The notes beneath the pieces are model-generated. The model was not told the DNA's origin, did not search any database, and was given only the letters and a program-made list of their open reading frames with translations. A stretch of 64,000 nucleotides of DNA from Nymphaea colorata (taxonomy: Eukaryota; Streptophyta; Magnoliopsida; Nymphaeales; Nymphaeaceae). Position numbers and translations under genes: made by a program. Shown here piece by piece: positions 13,480 to 25,846 of this stretch. The stretch covers positions 14,697,354 through 14,761,353 of the forward strand of contig NC_045142.1 of assembly GCF_008831285.2 (NCBI RefSeq), written 5' to 3'. Positions within the stretch are counted from its first letter, which is position 1. Each line of letters opens with the position of its first letter.

Positions 13480-13990
13480 ATCACTATGCTCCTTTCTCTT
13501 TGACTTGAGGTTTTCACCATAAACTGGATGTTCATTTGAGTGAAAAAGATGAAAATTATGATAGGGATTAGAAATTGTGGAAATAACTAGAGAGACAGTA
13601 AATGGAAAGATGGATTTGATTCACAATTGCAATATCAAGATGTGACAATATTGTTTTGCAACCTTGATGGATTACAATGCATTTAGACTAGATTTTGACC
13701 CCTAACTAAGGGTGACCACTGGACGGGTATCTTGGCACCTTTTAGCATAATCAGGATCCATGGGAGAACCAAGGACAAGGTAGATGTGAGCGAAATGATG
13801 AGCTAAGGCATATGTTTCAGACCATTCTGGAGTATCAAACTCGTGCTTTGCGATGGCTCATTCAGATTTTATCTCATCAACCAGCCTTTGCCGCTGCAAG
13901 AATGACAAAGACAATGCTCCATATAGTACTCAACTGTGAAGTAGGGTCCCAAGAGAAACGATAGATCGTCTTACAAGAGCAGGGTCAATT
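13480..13990 (-). repeat. Direct repeat of 18,425-18,905 (interior of gypsy element)
   Basis: Shares ATGATAGGGATTAGAAATT, GATTACAATGCATTTAGACT (plus AGATTTTG), GGGTATCTT and ATGGCTC-TTCAGATTT with 18,425-18,905, in the same orientation. It covers the junction between the ORF1-like region and gag. The two copies are clearly diverged. Confidence 0.85.
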
Positions 13991-14129
13991 TGTGAATACA
14001 AAGAAGATCTACTGACCACCATGTTTGAGTGTCCACTTGGGAAAGGCTATCTCTGATACTGATTTAGTTATTATAGAGCATCAACACAATTTCTCTCAAC
14101 CTTGATGCAATTATGGCGTGTGGCACACC

Positions 14130-14185
14130 ATTGTAATCCATGTTACTAGGTGCAGGGGTGGAAAATCTCAGAAAAAATTTGTGTG

Positions 14186-14274
<89 letters not shown>

Positions 14275-14761
14275 AAGTGAGCCGCTACATAGTGAAAACT
14301 GTGTAGGTACCGGTGACAACCGGCAGGGCATCGCCGGCCACCCAAAACGGTCGGAGACACCACATTTGTTGTTGCCAGCTGGGGGAGGCCGTCGCCACTC
14401 CCGAATACCACCAAGGACAGCCAGCAACGCCCCGGCCATGCCGCAGGTGGGTAAAAAAATTTTCCATTCAGGCAAATTTCGTTACAATTGGGGGAGGCCA
14501 TTACCTCCCCTTCACAGAGCCAGCAACATCTGCGGGGGCATTGCCATCTGACCTGGACGGCCAATGTCGAAATACCAGCCATCCAGGTCTACTGACAATG
14601 CCCGGCAGGAGTCGCCGGTGCCATGAAGGGGAGGCAATGGCCTCCCCCCACTGTGCTTCCCAATGCATCAAGGAGCATGCTTGCTTTTTTAATGTTGAGT
14701 GTCTAATGCGCTCCTCATGTAGCGTAGCTGCTACACTGCAAGTGTTGTGTAGCAGTGTAGT

Positions 14762-14792
<31 letters not shown>

Positions 14793-14822
14793 TCTCTCTC
14801 TCTCTCTCTCTCTCCCTAACTA
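14130..14822. repeat. GC-rich segment between (TA)n(GA)n and (TA)n(TC)n tracts
   Basis: The left border is (TA)n about 14,190-14,234 plus (GA)n to 14,271; the right border is (TA)n about 14,762-14,787 plus (TC)n to 14,813. The 490 bp between them are GC-rich with repeated GGGGAGGCC, CCAGCAAC and GCCGGC words. A hairpin, CTACACTGC/GCAGTGTAG, lies at about 14,732-14,760. Frames across it are microsatellite-derived. It could be a non-autonomous element, but no clear ends were found. Confidence 0.5.
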
Positions 14823-17619
14823 TCCAAAGTCACTCAGCTCACTCATAAGGTTCACCTGAACCATTGTGATAGAATTTAATGAGAAAAAGGTGTGAACTAA
14901 TACTTTGATTATAAAAATCTCACTTTTTTCTCATTTTTGAGAGACTGCCTTAGGTTTGACGAGGATGAAGCGTCATCAAGGGAATGATTCAAGCTCTTGT
15001 AGGGTAAGGTAAGGTGAAGGTCCATTAGTTAGGCTCATGGGACGAAAGCCTTTAAGGGGACCTGAGGAAAATAGTAGGGTCTTCCTTACTTCATGTAGAG
15101 GAAGTTTACGATGGAATAAGTGTTTCTCCCTCTCCACAAACCCTTGGGCCTTGGCCTAGTTTTTAGGGAGCATTGGAAGTTTTATCTGAGGGCCATAGTA
15201 TGAAACATGAGAGGCCTAGTTAAAGGTGGCCCATGGTAGTCTCTTGCCCACTAAAAATTCAGCTTGTTTCTTTATATTTGATTTGAATCATGCAAAGGCC
15301 ATGTTTATTTAGTGCTGCTCTTAGGTGAGCCATTTTTCCATTTTATCCAATGCATCTACTATTGGGACGACAAAAGGATCATAGGGGAGTGTGAACCCTC
15401 AAGACTCGAGATGAAATCCTTGTACATGACTGTGTTGGTGCCTCCTAAGATGTGAAGAAAGATCCTGATTTGTTGTTGTGGGATCTATGCCACAAGAACC
15501 TAGTCTAAAGCTGTTGAACTTATTTGTCTTCGGGGGTTAGTAAGCAAATTGAGGAGCCTTATACATTGCTTGATGTTTTTAATGCCATTTTTTGGCCAAC
15601 AAAAAATACCAGTTAATCTATACAAGGAGTGCATTTGTTCCACGGATGAGAACCAACCAGACAAATGAGGGCCAGCCAACAATTAAGAGACAGGAAGTGC
15701 CTCTACTTGCACATCTTGCCAGAGCTTTATGAAGTTGTTTACATGTAAAATCCTCATTTTACATGAAAACTGTATAAATGAGATAATTTAACTGTACTCA
15801 CCACCGTCTTTCATAAGCCGGAATCTAAAGATGGGACTGATCTATCTACACAAGGTCTAACCATTCCTAGCACCTTTATCAATGGTAATCAGACAAAGGA
15901 CTAGAATAAATTGTTCAATTTCTAAGTCTAAATGTCATCCAAAACCTAAGAAGGTAAATGTGCCCTAATTTTGAAACCATGCATGTTTTAAAATCTAAGT
16001 AGATCTCATAAAGGGACTACTGAACAAAGTGAGAATCAAATTGATATTTGTTCAGATCATCACAGACCAATGCAAAATAATAAACTAGTTCTAAAATGAT
16101 GCATACTAGATCATGTAGACTTGGAATCCGTTCTTTATTGGGACTCAAGTGAGGGGCATGGACCTAAATTTGGGCAAAATTGGATCCAGATCTAAATGCT
16201 TGTTATCTTAATCCAAGAACTTTTATTTATGCTTCCTTGAGATCATGATTCTAAGTTAAAAAATAGGGAGATATTATAGAGATCCAAAACATTTTAATAT
16301 GATATTGATGTCTGAAGTTCATGATCAGAACTTCGGGACGTGACATCTGATAAACTTGATCTCTCATCCATGAGGTAGTCTTCGAAGCTCTAAATTCAGG
16401 TAAGGTCAGTCTAGACTTGATGATTAACAAGACTTAAAATCATTGATTTGAATCGAATTCTATGGGGTTCAACCTAAGGCTTATGATCAAATATCCAGGG
16501 TTCAAGATCTAAAATCCAAGATACTAGATCTGAGATCCAAAATCCATTGCGGTGGTTTCTTGATATCTAGATTCAAACAAGCTAGACTTGGGTTTAATAT
16601 CATGACTGGGTTCAACCTAGGCTTTATAATCGAAATCCCAAATCTCGATAAGCTAAATGTTGCGTGGGCCAATGGATTTAAACTTGATGGTTCGAACCTA
16701 GCTAGATGAAGTTCAGTTTAGGTTGAACCCGACTAGATTAGTCTAGATTGAAGCTTCCTATTTGGGATCAATCATTGATCATGATTTCAGTCTAGGATGA
16801 GTATTCAGGGGAATCGGCTAGGTCCTAATTATAGGTTTTAGAGGTTTGGATGGTAGGCTTTAAGACCGGTCTGGCTAAAATCTTAGCAAGCTGATCTAGG
16901 GTTAGACTCCACATTTATATGATCTAGGGTTTTTTAAATCCTTTTGAAGAAGTTGATTTTGAAATCACTTGAAGAAAAGCTATGTTTTGGAAAGTAGTCC
17001 TACATGAGGACTGGGTTCATTCTAGTTGTTCACATGTTAGGGCTACTGCCTCATGGCATACTACTGGGTTAGCCCAACTCAGTGTCCAGCAAGGGTGCAC
17101 ATGGGTGAGAAGTGACTAATTTGTATGTTTAAATAATTGTGTAATGCATGTTTATTAAAGAATGAAAACATAAACTATATGCATGATTTAAGATGAAAAC
17201 TAATTAAATAGAAAGCATAGAACTAAAGAAAGAGAGGGACGAGAGGCGCATACATGACCCTTGCGCCTAGCCTAGAAACATTAATTTAAATTTTGTACTA
17301 TAAAAGCAGATAAGCTAAAATACTACATTCTTAGAGCAAATAAAGTAAACCTAGGAGCTAAACAATAAATAAACTAAACTAAGCCAGCAGAAAGCAAAAA
17401 GAAAAGTCTAAGCATGCTCCTAAGAAAAAAAAAAGAAAAGCACTAAATTGCAAATAAGAAACGAAGGAAGAGGAAAAAATTTACCTGATCCTAGAGACCA
17501 AACTGAGCCTGCTCCCACAATTTCTGGACTGAGCCTAGTTGGGTCTTGGTTGAGTGCTACTGCAGCTCAAACTCAAGAATTAGACCAAAACTCTATAAAA
17601 ATGTCCTTTTTGAGACCAT
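14823..17619. other. Repeat-like DNA of unknown type
   Basis: No protein similarity on either strand. The 16,300-16,950 part is rich in GATCTA/GATCCA-type words, as in some gypsy LTRs, but no partner copy exists in the window. An A-rich stretch at 17,380-17,480 precedes the copia fragment. Confidence 0.35.
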
Positions 17620-18024
17620 TATGAAATTTTACCAAATTGTATCTTCTCTTTCTTTGGCTATGATTCTCAAGTCCGTTGCTGAAGCTCAAAGTGATTCCAA
17701 GTGGGCTGATACTGTGAAAGAAGAAATGGAAGCCTTGAGAAAAAACATGACATGGGAAGTTGTGAAGATTCCTGAGGCGGCTCACTTGGTTGGTTCCAAG
17801 TGGGTGTATACCATTAAGTATAAACCGGATGGAAGTGTTGAAAGATACAAAGCTCGTCATGTAGCCAAGGGGTTTAGTAAAAAATATGGGATTGATTACT
17901 TAGAGACTTTTACTCCAGTTGCGAAAATGAAGACAGTTAGAGTTGTTATATCCCTAGCTGTGATGAAAGAGTGGAGGATGTACCAACTCGATGCTAAGAA
18001 TGCTTTTCTCAATAGTGATCTCGA
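17620..18024 (+). pseudogene. copia reverse-transcriptase fragment
   Basis: About 130 codons closely matching residues 920-1,050 of the copia polyprotein at 32,027: [60 protein letters not shown]. It ends at the NAFLNSDLE position, where similarity stops sharply. No LTR adjoins it, so it is an isolated piece inside the gypsy interior. Confidence 0.9.
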
Positions 18025-18424
18025 ATATGGGTGAGGTGGAGCAAGGGGAGATCGATACAGGCCCTTCTCTTCTTGAAAACACAAAAGGTTATACTAAAAT
18101 CGTATTTCAACCGAAAATTGTTCACTGTTTTCTCATTTGTGAGCTGAATTTGATTCCATGAAAAGCAATGTATGCATGCAGAAGTGCTGATTGGTTCATG
18201 ATGAAGTATTCAAATTGACATTAAGCACAGATCACGAACAATCAATGAACATGGAATGGAGAAAACACAAAGTAAAAGCATATATTAAAACAAATATTTG
18301 ATAGAAAATGTTGATTCCGACCACATAAGGGTACTAGTTCAGATTTTGTCTACGTCGGCTTGCTCAACAAAGGATTTTGCAAGATTCATCTCCATCATCC
18401 ACTGGATGTTATCCTCCTCTTTCT

Positions 18425-18905
18425 TTGACTTCTGGTTTCCACCATCCAATGGATGTTCACCTGAGTGAGAAAAAGAAAAGAATGATAGGGATTAGAAATT
18501 TTAGAAAATGACTGGATGAGAGACATTTAATGAAACAAATATTTGCTTCATCATTGTAGTATCAATATGAGACAATGTCATTTTACAAACTTGATTGATT
18601 ACAATGCATTTAGACTAGATTTTGGCCCTAACTACGGGTGCCAATGGATGGGTATCTTCCCACAATTTTGCATAATTGGGACCCATGGCTGAACCAAGGA
18701 CATGGTGGATCTGTGTGAAATGCCCCCATCATTGTTGGGCTAGGGCTTATGTTTCGAACCTCTCCGGAGTATCTAGCTCATACTCTATGATGGCTCTTTC
18801 AGATTTGATCTCATGAACCTGCTTTTGCCTCTGCGAGAATTGATAGAGACAACACTTTGAATGGTACTCCACTATGAAATAGGGTCCCAAGGCTTGGAAA
18901 TCTCT
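18425..18905 (-). repeat. Direct repeat of 13,480-13,990 (interior of gypsy element)
   Basis: Second copy of the ORF1-gag junction segment. Here it is attached to the ORF1-like region, whereas the first copy is attached to gag, so the 14-18.4 kb DNA looks inserted or recombined between them. Confidence 0.85.
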
Positions 18906-20400
18906 ATCTGGATTGTATGTGTATCGTGATTTTTCGATATCTCTATCAAAGAAATCCCATATGATGCTTTCTTTATTAGTTTCCTCCATTTTTCTTCGAT
19001 AATGTTCCACACTAGACAATCTTTTATTAGGATTATAAAAATGGCTAGATTGTAGTCTGCATTCGTATAGAACCAAGACTGTGAGGCAAAGACGCATCCT
19101 TCAATGTAGTCTACATCTTCGATGGAAAAGTTGGACAACCCTTTGTATAGGAAGCCAAGATTTGCCATGGCTATTGATCAATGGTGGACTTTAATGCGTC
19201 TCCATTTTATAAAGAGTCGACTCTGAGATCCATATTTTCCTCTTTGTTATGGAAGAAGATTAGTCATATGGTAATGGATAGGTTGGTTGGTTCAACATAT
19301 TGGGAGAGTTCATTGCTAAGACTCTTCAGTTGAATGAAATATATCCATCTTATTCTAGAAGTGGACAACTTCTTTATCCAGTGAGTATATGTATCACCTC
19401 TATAGTTTTGACTTCTTCTTGGTGGATGAGGAACTGACTTTCAAATTGCCCTCTAGCATCTCCTTTTGGTTTAGGAAGTCCCATGATGTTGGAAAATTCA
19501 TCTAAGGACATGATCATTTCACCTCATGAAAACCAAAATGTGTTGGTTTTTGGATTCCATCCTTCTGTATTTGTGTGGATTAAGCCACCATTGATAGGTT
19601 AGGTCGCCAAGTTGACCGCTTATTTGAGCCCACAATTCTCCAAGTGGTCTATAAACATACATTTAAAGGTGGGGTACCATGACAAGTACCATTGTGGTAG
19701 GTAGACTCTGGCAGATGGGCCTTGGCATTCACCAAAAATAATATGGTCATAAGGTAAGATAGTATTCGAGTCTTAGAAGTCCATCTACACACAAAAAAGT
19801 CGACTCTATTAGATATTTGATGGGATTGATATAACCTGAGATGAAATCTTATTTTGTGTAAAGAAGCAAAGAAACAATCATTTCCAGGAATTCTGTTGTT
19901 TAGAAAATTTGTCTTAGGCCCTTAATGGCTTGAGTTATACCAAGATCAATGGCATTGGCCCTTTGTCATGTTCATCCAGGGTTTGGGGATCTTTGTTCCT
20001 CCTTGTTCACTCACTGATATACTGGTGACTATTGTCTGTTTCGGTATTAATGGGGGGATTTTTTAATCCAATTAATTGATCTAGTTGTGAGGTTATATCT
20101 TAGACTGGGTCCCAAATATAGCCTGACAACATGTTGACTGGGATTTGATAGGTTTTTTGAAATTTTGAACACAGAAATAAATTTTGTTATTACATACATT
20201 CGTAAGAGATGAGTTTTGAAACTTAAAAAGTAAACATAGGCCTCATACAATCCCTAGATTGAGGTGGGGTAAGGTTAGGACTAAGGGAGCAAGATTTTTC
20301 AGCTCAAATTGTCTTAGATGCATAGGAGCATGCATGATGCCGATAGGTGTGGTCATGAAGGTTTCATGCACTTGATGTGTGGCATTTTTAGAAAGTAACT
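18740..20400 (-). pseudogene. ORF1-like region upstream of gag (long-LTR gypsy element)
   Basis: The minus-strand pieces include MSLDEFSNIMGLPKPK (about 19,520-19,475), ANLGFLYKGLSNFSIEDVDY (19,165 on) and LGPYFIVEYHSKCCLYQFSQ (about 18,890-18,830). The LDEFS..MGLP and LGFLYKGL..F segments resemble the plant-specific ORF placed before gag in Ogre/Tat-type elements. A related block lies at 25,847-26,750. It is broken by stops. The function of this protein is not known to me. Confidence 0.5.
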
Positions 20401-20430
20401 TGTGCTTGATAAACTAGACAAATGATGTTG

Positions 20431-20450
20431 TGTCCCACTAGGCGTGCCAT
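20431..20450 (-). promoter_or_regulatory. Primer-binding-like motif at 5' LTR end
   Basis: The minus strand reads ATGGCACGCCTAGTGGGACA. A GGCACGCC.RGTGGGAC signature follows the 5' LTR in many plant Tat/Ogre-type elements. I cannot name the matching tRNA with confidence. Confidence 0.5.
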
Positions 20451-20455
20451 CATCC

Positions 20456-23400
20456 ATTCACACCCTGATCTTCCCACCATATGTATGAGGGAAAAGCATG
20501 CAAGAAGCAAAAAAAAAATTGAGTTTTGTTCAAAAATAAATTTTAGGAGAAAGGGCTTCACTCATTGATATGATGATTGACTTCTCTTGCCGCCACAGGC
20601 ACGGGTAATCGATCCAAGGTATAGGTTTTCTCAAGCTTTAACAAGTTATTTTTCCTACATGCACGTGTAGGGATTGGATTTGGATTTTAGAGTTCAAAAC
20701 TTGGATTTGTTTGAGAATATTTATGTATTTCAGAAGTTTTGGAAATTAAGAGATTGTTTTTTGAGTAGGATTTTTGAATCCCAGATTTTGCCAATTGAAC
20801 TTTGATTTGGTCTAGAAATTTGAGTTTTGAAAATTGAGAATTTGGATCTTGGATAGAATTGAGGATTTTGAAATTAAATTTTGAACAGAGTTGGGAATTG
20901 AAGCTGGATTTTTGAATAGAAATTTTGTTTCGAAATTAAGATATTGGAATTGAGCATCAAAAATTGGAGATTTGGAAATCCTTGGAATTTGTCTTTAAAA
21001 TAAAAATGCTGATTTTGAAAATATTTAATTTGATAGTTGAGAAATAGAATTTTGGATCTTGGAGATTGAAATTTCTAAGCTTGGAACAGCTGGAAATCGA
21101 CCAACATCTTAAGATTTTGAACTTGGCTTTTGGAAGTATTGGGAAAACTTGATCTCTTTTGATTGGTGAGATTTGAGAATTGGATTTTAGGATTCCAAGT
21201 GTAGTTTTGGAGAATCGAATTGATTTGAGAAATTTGTTTTTGGGAGTTTTAAACAAGAACATGAAAATTTGCTGGATTTGAATTTGAAAATTAGTTTAAT
21301 TTTGGGAAAAATCCAATGATGGATTTAAAATTGATTCTGAAAATGTTGGTTTTACAACTATTTTGGAAATTTTGTGTTTTAGCATCAAAATGAATGAGAT
21401 GCTCATGTTTTTGTGGCAATATGACTTGGTCATGATAGCAACTCTAGCTTGACTCACTTAGATTTTGTGAATGTTAGTGGGTGCATTTGTGAAGTGAGCA
21501 CATGCATGCATTTGTAAATTGCATGCACATCCATGATTCACCCTCTTTCACCCTATGCATAATATATGATCTTGACATGGACATAGGTCCGTCTTGGAGG
21601 TGGGAAGTGTAGGACATTCTAAGATTATTCTTTATATCAAGAAAAGTTTTGGAGATCCATGGGCTTAAATTTTGGAAATTCTGGATTTGGAAATGGGATT
21701 TCAAAACAAATTGAGTTAATGTCTTATTTTGGTGAAGACGGGCTTGAATGATCAAAACCCATCATTTAGGATGTATGTGGATTTTGAGAAAAACTTCTCT
21801 TTTGATGAGGAAAAACTCATTTGTGAATTCCTCTAGGATAGAGCATTGGTTTTTGAGTTTGGTTTAGAAATGAGATTTGGTTTTACAAGTTGATTTCTAC
21901 TCGTTTTTGGTATGAGAAGGCAAAACAGGTAGACATCGTTCCTAGCTTTTACAATAGAGAAAATCCCAGCCCAGCCCGCAAGCATATGTCCTTACCATTC
22001 ACCATGAAGATGCAATAACGGAATGTCTGCCATTTTCAGCAATATAACACTTAAGAAAATATCAAACATAACACCACAATCATGATGATTTGAATGAAAA
22101 AGGCATGTATACAAGTTGTCGCTTTATGACGACAAAGAGTCCACCGCTTGTTGGATGAGATAGCTTGGTGAAGATCCCAAACTGTGGGACTGGTTAGGGT
22201 GTGGATTATGGTGACGAATCACCAAAATTTTGCAAGATAAAAGTTGACTTGCTGATTTTAATAGGATAGCAGAAATAAACCCATTGATTTAAGCATTAAG
22301 GAGTCAAAAAACCAAGGGCATTTGAACTCTGGTTTTTAACTTGATAGATGGAAGCAACGATCTCACCATGGCTGCTATGAAGCAGGCCATGGTGGGGGCA
22401 GTCTGGCCATGTAACCCGCCAGCCCCTTTGTGGCTGCTAAACGAGGTCCAATCCTCATTTTTTTGAGATAACTCGGACATCCACAGCTATATTTTTAAAT
22501 AACATGCAAGTTATTGGAGCAACTGACCTGAGTTGTTGGAAGGATCAAGGCAAGCACAATCTGTAATGATGCCTAAAACAGGGCAGAATAGGGGCACCGG
22601 GCTGGGATTGATGCTAAGGTAGAGATCAGCTTGAGCAAGGGTTGGCCAGAGGGCTGAAGTTGGCTGGAGCAAGGTATAGCCTAAGCGATTTGGAGTCGGG
22701 TCAAGCGTAGGGACGCCAAGGCTGGAAAGGTTTTCGGTTGAGACGCTTTGAGCAGAGACACCTAGGTTGGAACTCGGCTGGGCTAAGATGCCTTGAGCAG
22801 GGATGCCTAGGCTGGGCTCGGCTAGGCTGTGACACCTTGAGCAGGGAAGAGTCGGCTAGAGCAGGGTGCTGCCTAGATGACTTGTGTTTTGAGTCAAGTT
22901 GAGGACGCCTACTTCGAATGCAACTTGGAGGCAAAGGTTGGCTAGAGCTGGAGCAGTTTGGGAATTTTTTCGGCTGACGCGGTTTGGGCAGAGCTCAAGT
23001 TGACGCCACGCAAGTGACGTCTTGGGCTGGAGGAGCAAGCGTCCAAGGCTGGTGTCTTCTTCTTAGGTTGCTGTTGTAGCTAGGTATCTTGGCTGGTGGG
23101 AAGATCAGCTGGATGAGTTAACGCACAAGGCTTGACATCCTCCTTATAGCTACTTGTTGCTAGGGAGTGAAGAACTTCTTAGCTAGTGCAAGAGAGGTTA
23201 GAGAGTCCTTAGCTAGTCTTCGGGGTTTATAGACACTAAGTCATAATGACTTGGTGCTGCACAAATTTCTTGAAAACCAAAGAAATCAAGGAGCAATCTC
23301 TATGAGTTTGGCATAGGGAGGAAGCTGAAGCTGCATGCAGGGGACGTCTCTTCCCTTGTCAATCAGTTCCTCTTCTTTTGCTTCCTTATCTTGCTTGCTT

Positions 23401-24486
23401 AGCTTGAAGATCATGTAAGTGTGGCTGTGTTTTCTCTTCGTTTCAGCTGCAAGAAAACTGGTCTTCAACCAGCTTGTTTAGTTCCAATGAAGAAAGAAGG
23501 AAAAGTGAGGACGTTTTTATGGCTGGTTCCCCTTTAGCCTAACCAGAGTTTTTTGTTTCCTCTCTTGGAACCAGCTAGAATGGCGCGCTCAGCTGGGCTG
23601 CCATTAAAATTCTTTTAATTTTTAAAATCAGGTTTTATTCTCTTTGAAATTGAAATTAGGGGAGGGGCAGATCTTTTTCAGACTTTTCCGTCTTGTCTTT
23701 AGGGAAATTCCAAAAGAGGATGAGAAAAAACATATTCCTCGGATGCCTCCTTGTTTTTTCTTTTATTTTGAAAAACCGATTGATTTATTTAGAAAATGTT
23801 GAAAAGTGTAATCTCGCTTGAACAACTCTTTGCTTGATTGATCTAGATCATTGTCGATCTAGTCTCGAGCAATTCTTTGATTTGCCCCAGAATAGGTTTG
23901 ATTGTAGCACATCAAGAAGAGTTTTCAGCTCGTTTTAACTTTGAATGGATCAGCTCGATCGGGATTGATCCGAGGTAAATCCAAATTGAGATTCTTGCTT
24001 CTTAAAGAGAGTAAATTTTTGGATTAACTACTCGATAGTTTTTAGGAAAATTCAAAAGATCCTCTCTGTAGGTTAACCGTTCCTAGATTTTTCTTGGGTT
24101 GAATCTTCCTTGAATAAATCTGAGAAAGTGAATAGAGAGAGGGAGAAAGAGAAAGTCATGCCGACTTATTTTCTCTCTTTGTGCTGGAATAGGATTGAGA
24201 GGAGATTTCGATTCCCACTAATGAGAATTTGAATCTCGATTGAAAATTTGAGTTTTTGGACTTCGATTTGGGTCAATCTCACATTTTAATTTTGGAATTT
24301 GTCAAATTTGAAATATTGTTTAAATTCGAAAAAAAAAATTATTTTTGCAATTCATTGTTGTAAATTGAATTTGCAAGTGCTTCCTACACTTGGGTCTAGG
24401 ATTGGGTTGGGTAGATATCGACTCAGTGTGAGATATTTTATGAAAATTTTCAAAATTTCCATTTGAAAAAATTTAGGGTGTAAACG
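20456..24486 (-). repeat. 5' LTR of long-LTR gypsy element
   Basis: About 4.0 kb. It shares long collinear stretches with 55-1,900 (e.g. TTAGGAGAAA, CACATGCATGTGTAGG-like, ACTTCTCTTT) and with 7,340-10,789 (e.g. AGAGAAAATCCCAGCCCA, GGGACTGGTTAGGG-like, AAACTGATT-like). The outer end at 24,486 reads CGTTTACACCC against TGTTTAAACCCC in the other LTR. The inner end is approximate. Confidence 0.75.
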
Positions 24487-25600
24487 TATGTGCTTGAGTG
24501 ATATACAATATTCGGTGATGTGGCCCAATGCAGTACAAAATCTGCAACATTGATCTCTCATTTTTCCCTTCATCTTTGGGGGATCTGATACATGAAGCAG
24601 CTTGTAAAAGCCTTCTACTAGGAGACGTTCAAGTATTTCTTTTATGTTCTGCTCTAATGGAGTGAACTTTCCGTCATACGTCCAACTTGGGTTCTTCTCA
24701 TTGTTTTCCCTAAACGACTATGGTTTTTCTTTCTTGTTCTTATAGCCCTGCTTTTGGCTAGGTCGATTGGGCCGTGCATTGGGGGTAGAGCTTTTTGTTA
24801 CAAAGAGGGCATGAACTTGTTACCTGATTTCTTATAGTCCTCTTTCTTGGCCTACATCTGACCAAAGATCACCATTTTTTATTGTTGTTTTAATACATTC
24901 ATTCTTTTTGGTCAAATCATAGAAATTTTTGCATTCATTGTTGCATGAGGTGGTGGCGACTATGTTCCTAAAACTCTCGAAGGATCATAGTGAGTGCAAG
25001 TACTTTGGGCATCAGAGTTCGGAGTTTTAAGTTGCACAGAGTTTTAAGCTGGACATACGCCACCTCTATATGTAGTCCCTCGCAGATTCTTTGAGATCTT
25101 TGGATGTTGCTGAGGGCATCGATACTTGGCACAACTAAAAGATTTAGCTCGTATATTTTGATGAATGCATTGGCTACCTCATCGAAATATCTCATTGTGT
25201 AAGGTCAATGTTTTTGAAGTACCATTGGGTGGCATCCCCTTCCAAACTTTGTGAGAGGCAGATAAACAAAGCACTGTTATTGTCCTCAAATTTCCCACAT
25301 TCAACAAAGATGAACAACAGATGGGTACGAAGATTCTTAGTACCCTTGAAATTGCTAAACTTGCACGGAAATCCATCAAGGTCCTCATCGTTTAGATCTT
25401 CCCAAAAATTTCTCTTGAATAAGTTTTCTTGCCTCTAATCTGGACGTGCTTGACGGTCTTTTTTATTTCTTCTATTCTAGACCGTATGGGGTCTGTCACA
25501 TGCCATGTGGGTGGCTCCTTAGCCTTGATAGAGCCCTCTGAGTTCTTATTGCTTGGCCCAGCTGATGTTCCATTGTTCATCATCTACTGGATCATCTTTT
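24487..25600 (-). pseudogene. gypsy gag, truncated at its zinc knuckle
   Basis: The frame shows KEPPTWHVTDPIRSRIEEIK (25,520), a capsid core with LRTHLLFIFVECGKF- and SLEGDATQWY-like segments (25,390-25,200), KFTPLEQNIKEILERLLVEG (about 24,660) and an intact CCHC knuckle CRFCTALGHITEYC (about 24,545-24,505). Three codons later (LKH) it is cut by the LTR of the neighbouring element. Several stops are present. Confidence 0.78.
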
Positions 25601-25846
25601 GAATGGCCACATGAGAGTTGGATCGACCTGTGAATCCTCCATCTCTTGGATTTCGGGTTTTCTCTCTTCCTCGCCCTTGGATCTAGCACATGGAACTATA
25701 GAAAAATCATGCCACTACTTCACCTAAAAACGACATGTTCATTTTCAAAAAAAAAAATAAAAAAAAAATGACAATGTTTTGGAAAATGAGAGGAGAAAAT
25801 CATGCATTCATTGAAAAATTAGATGAGTAAAAATGAGAGGAGAAAA

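Larger units (their letters stand above)
1..24486 (-). mobile_element. Long-LTR Ty3/gypsy element (Tat/Ogre-like), no pol
   Basis: Two homologous blocks of about 4 kb in the same orientation bound a 9.6-kb interior: 20,456-24,486 (5' LTR) and 10,789 down to the window edge (3' LTR, split by a copia element). Next to the 5' LTR is GGCACGCCTAGTGGGAC, like the leader start of Tat-type elements. Before the 3' LTR is a purine tract, AAAGAGGGA, with ACATCTGTTT at the LTR edge. The interior holds an ORF1-like region and gag but no reverse transcriptase or integrase on this strand, so it looks non-autonomous. The 3' LTR may extend beyond position 1. Confidence 0.7.

Noticed and set aside
14064-14582. 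Long overlapping frames on both strands across the TA/GA microsatellite
   Set aside because: They consist of Tyr-Ile and Ser-Leu or Arg-Glu repeats translated from the microsatellite plus GC-rich DNA; no domain and no consistent frame.
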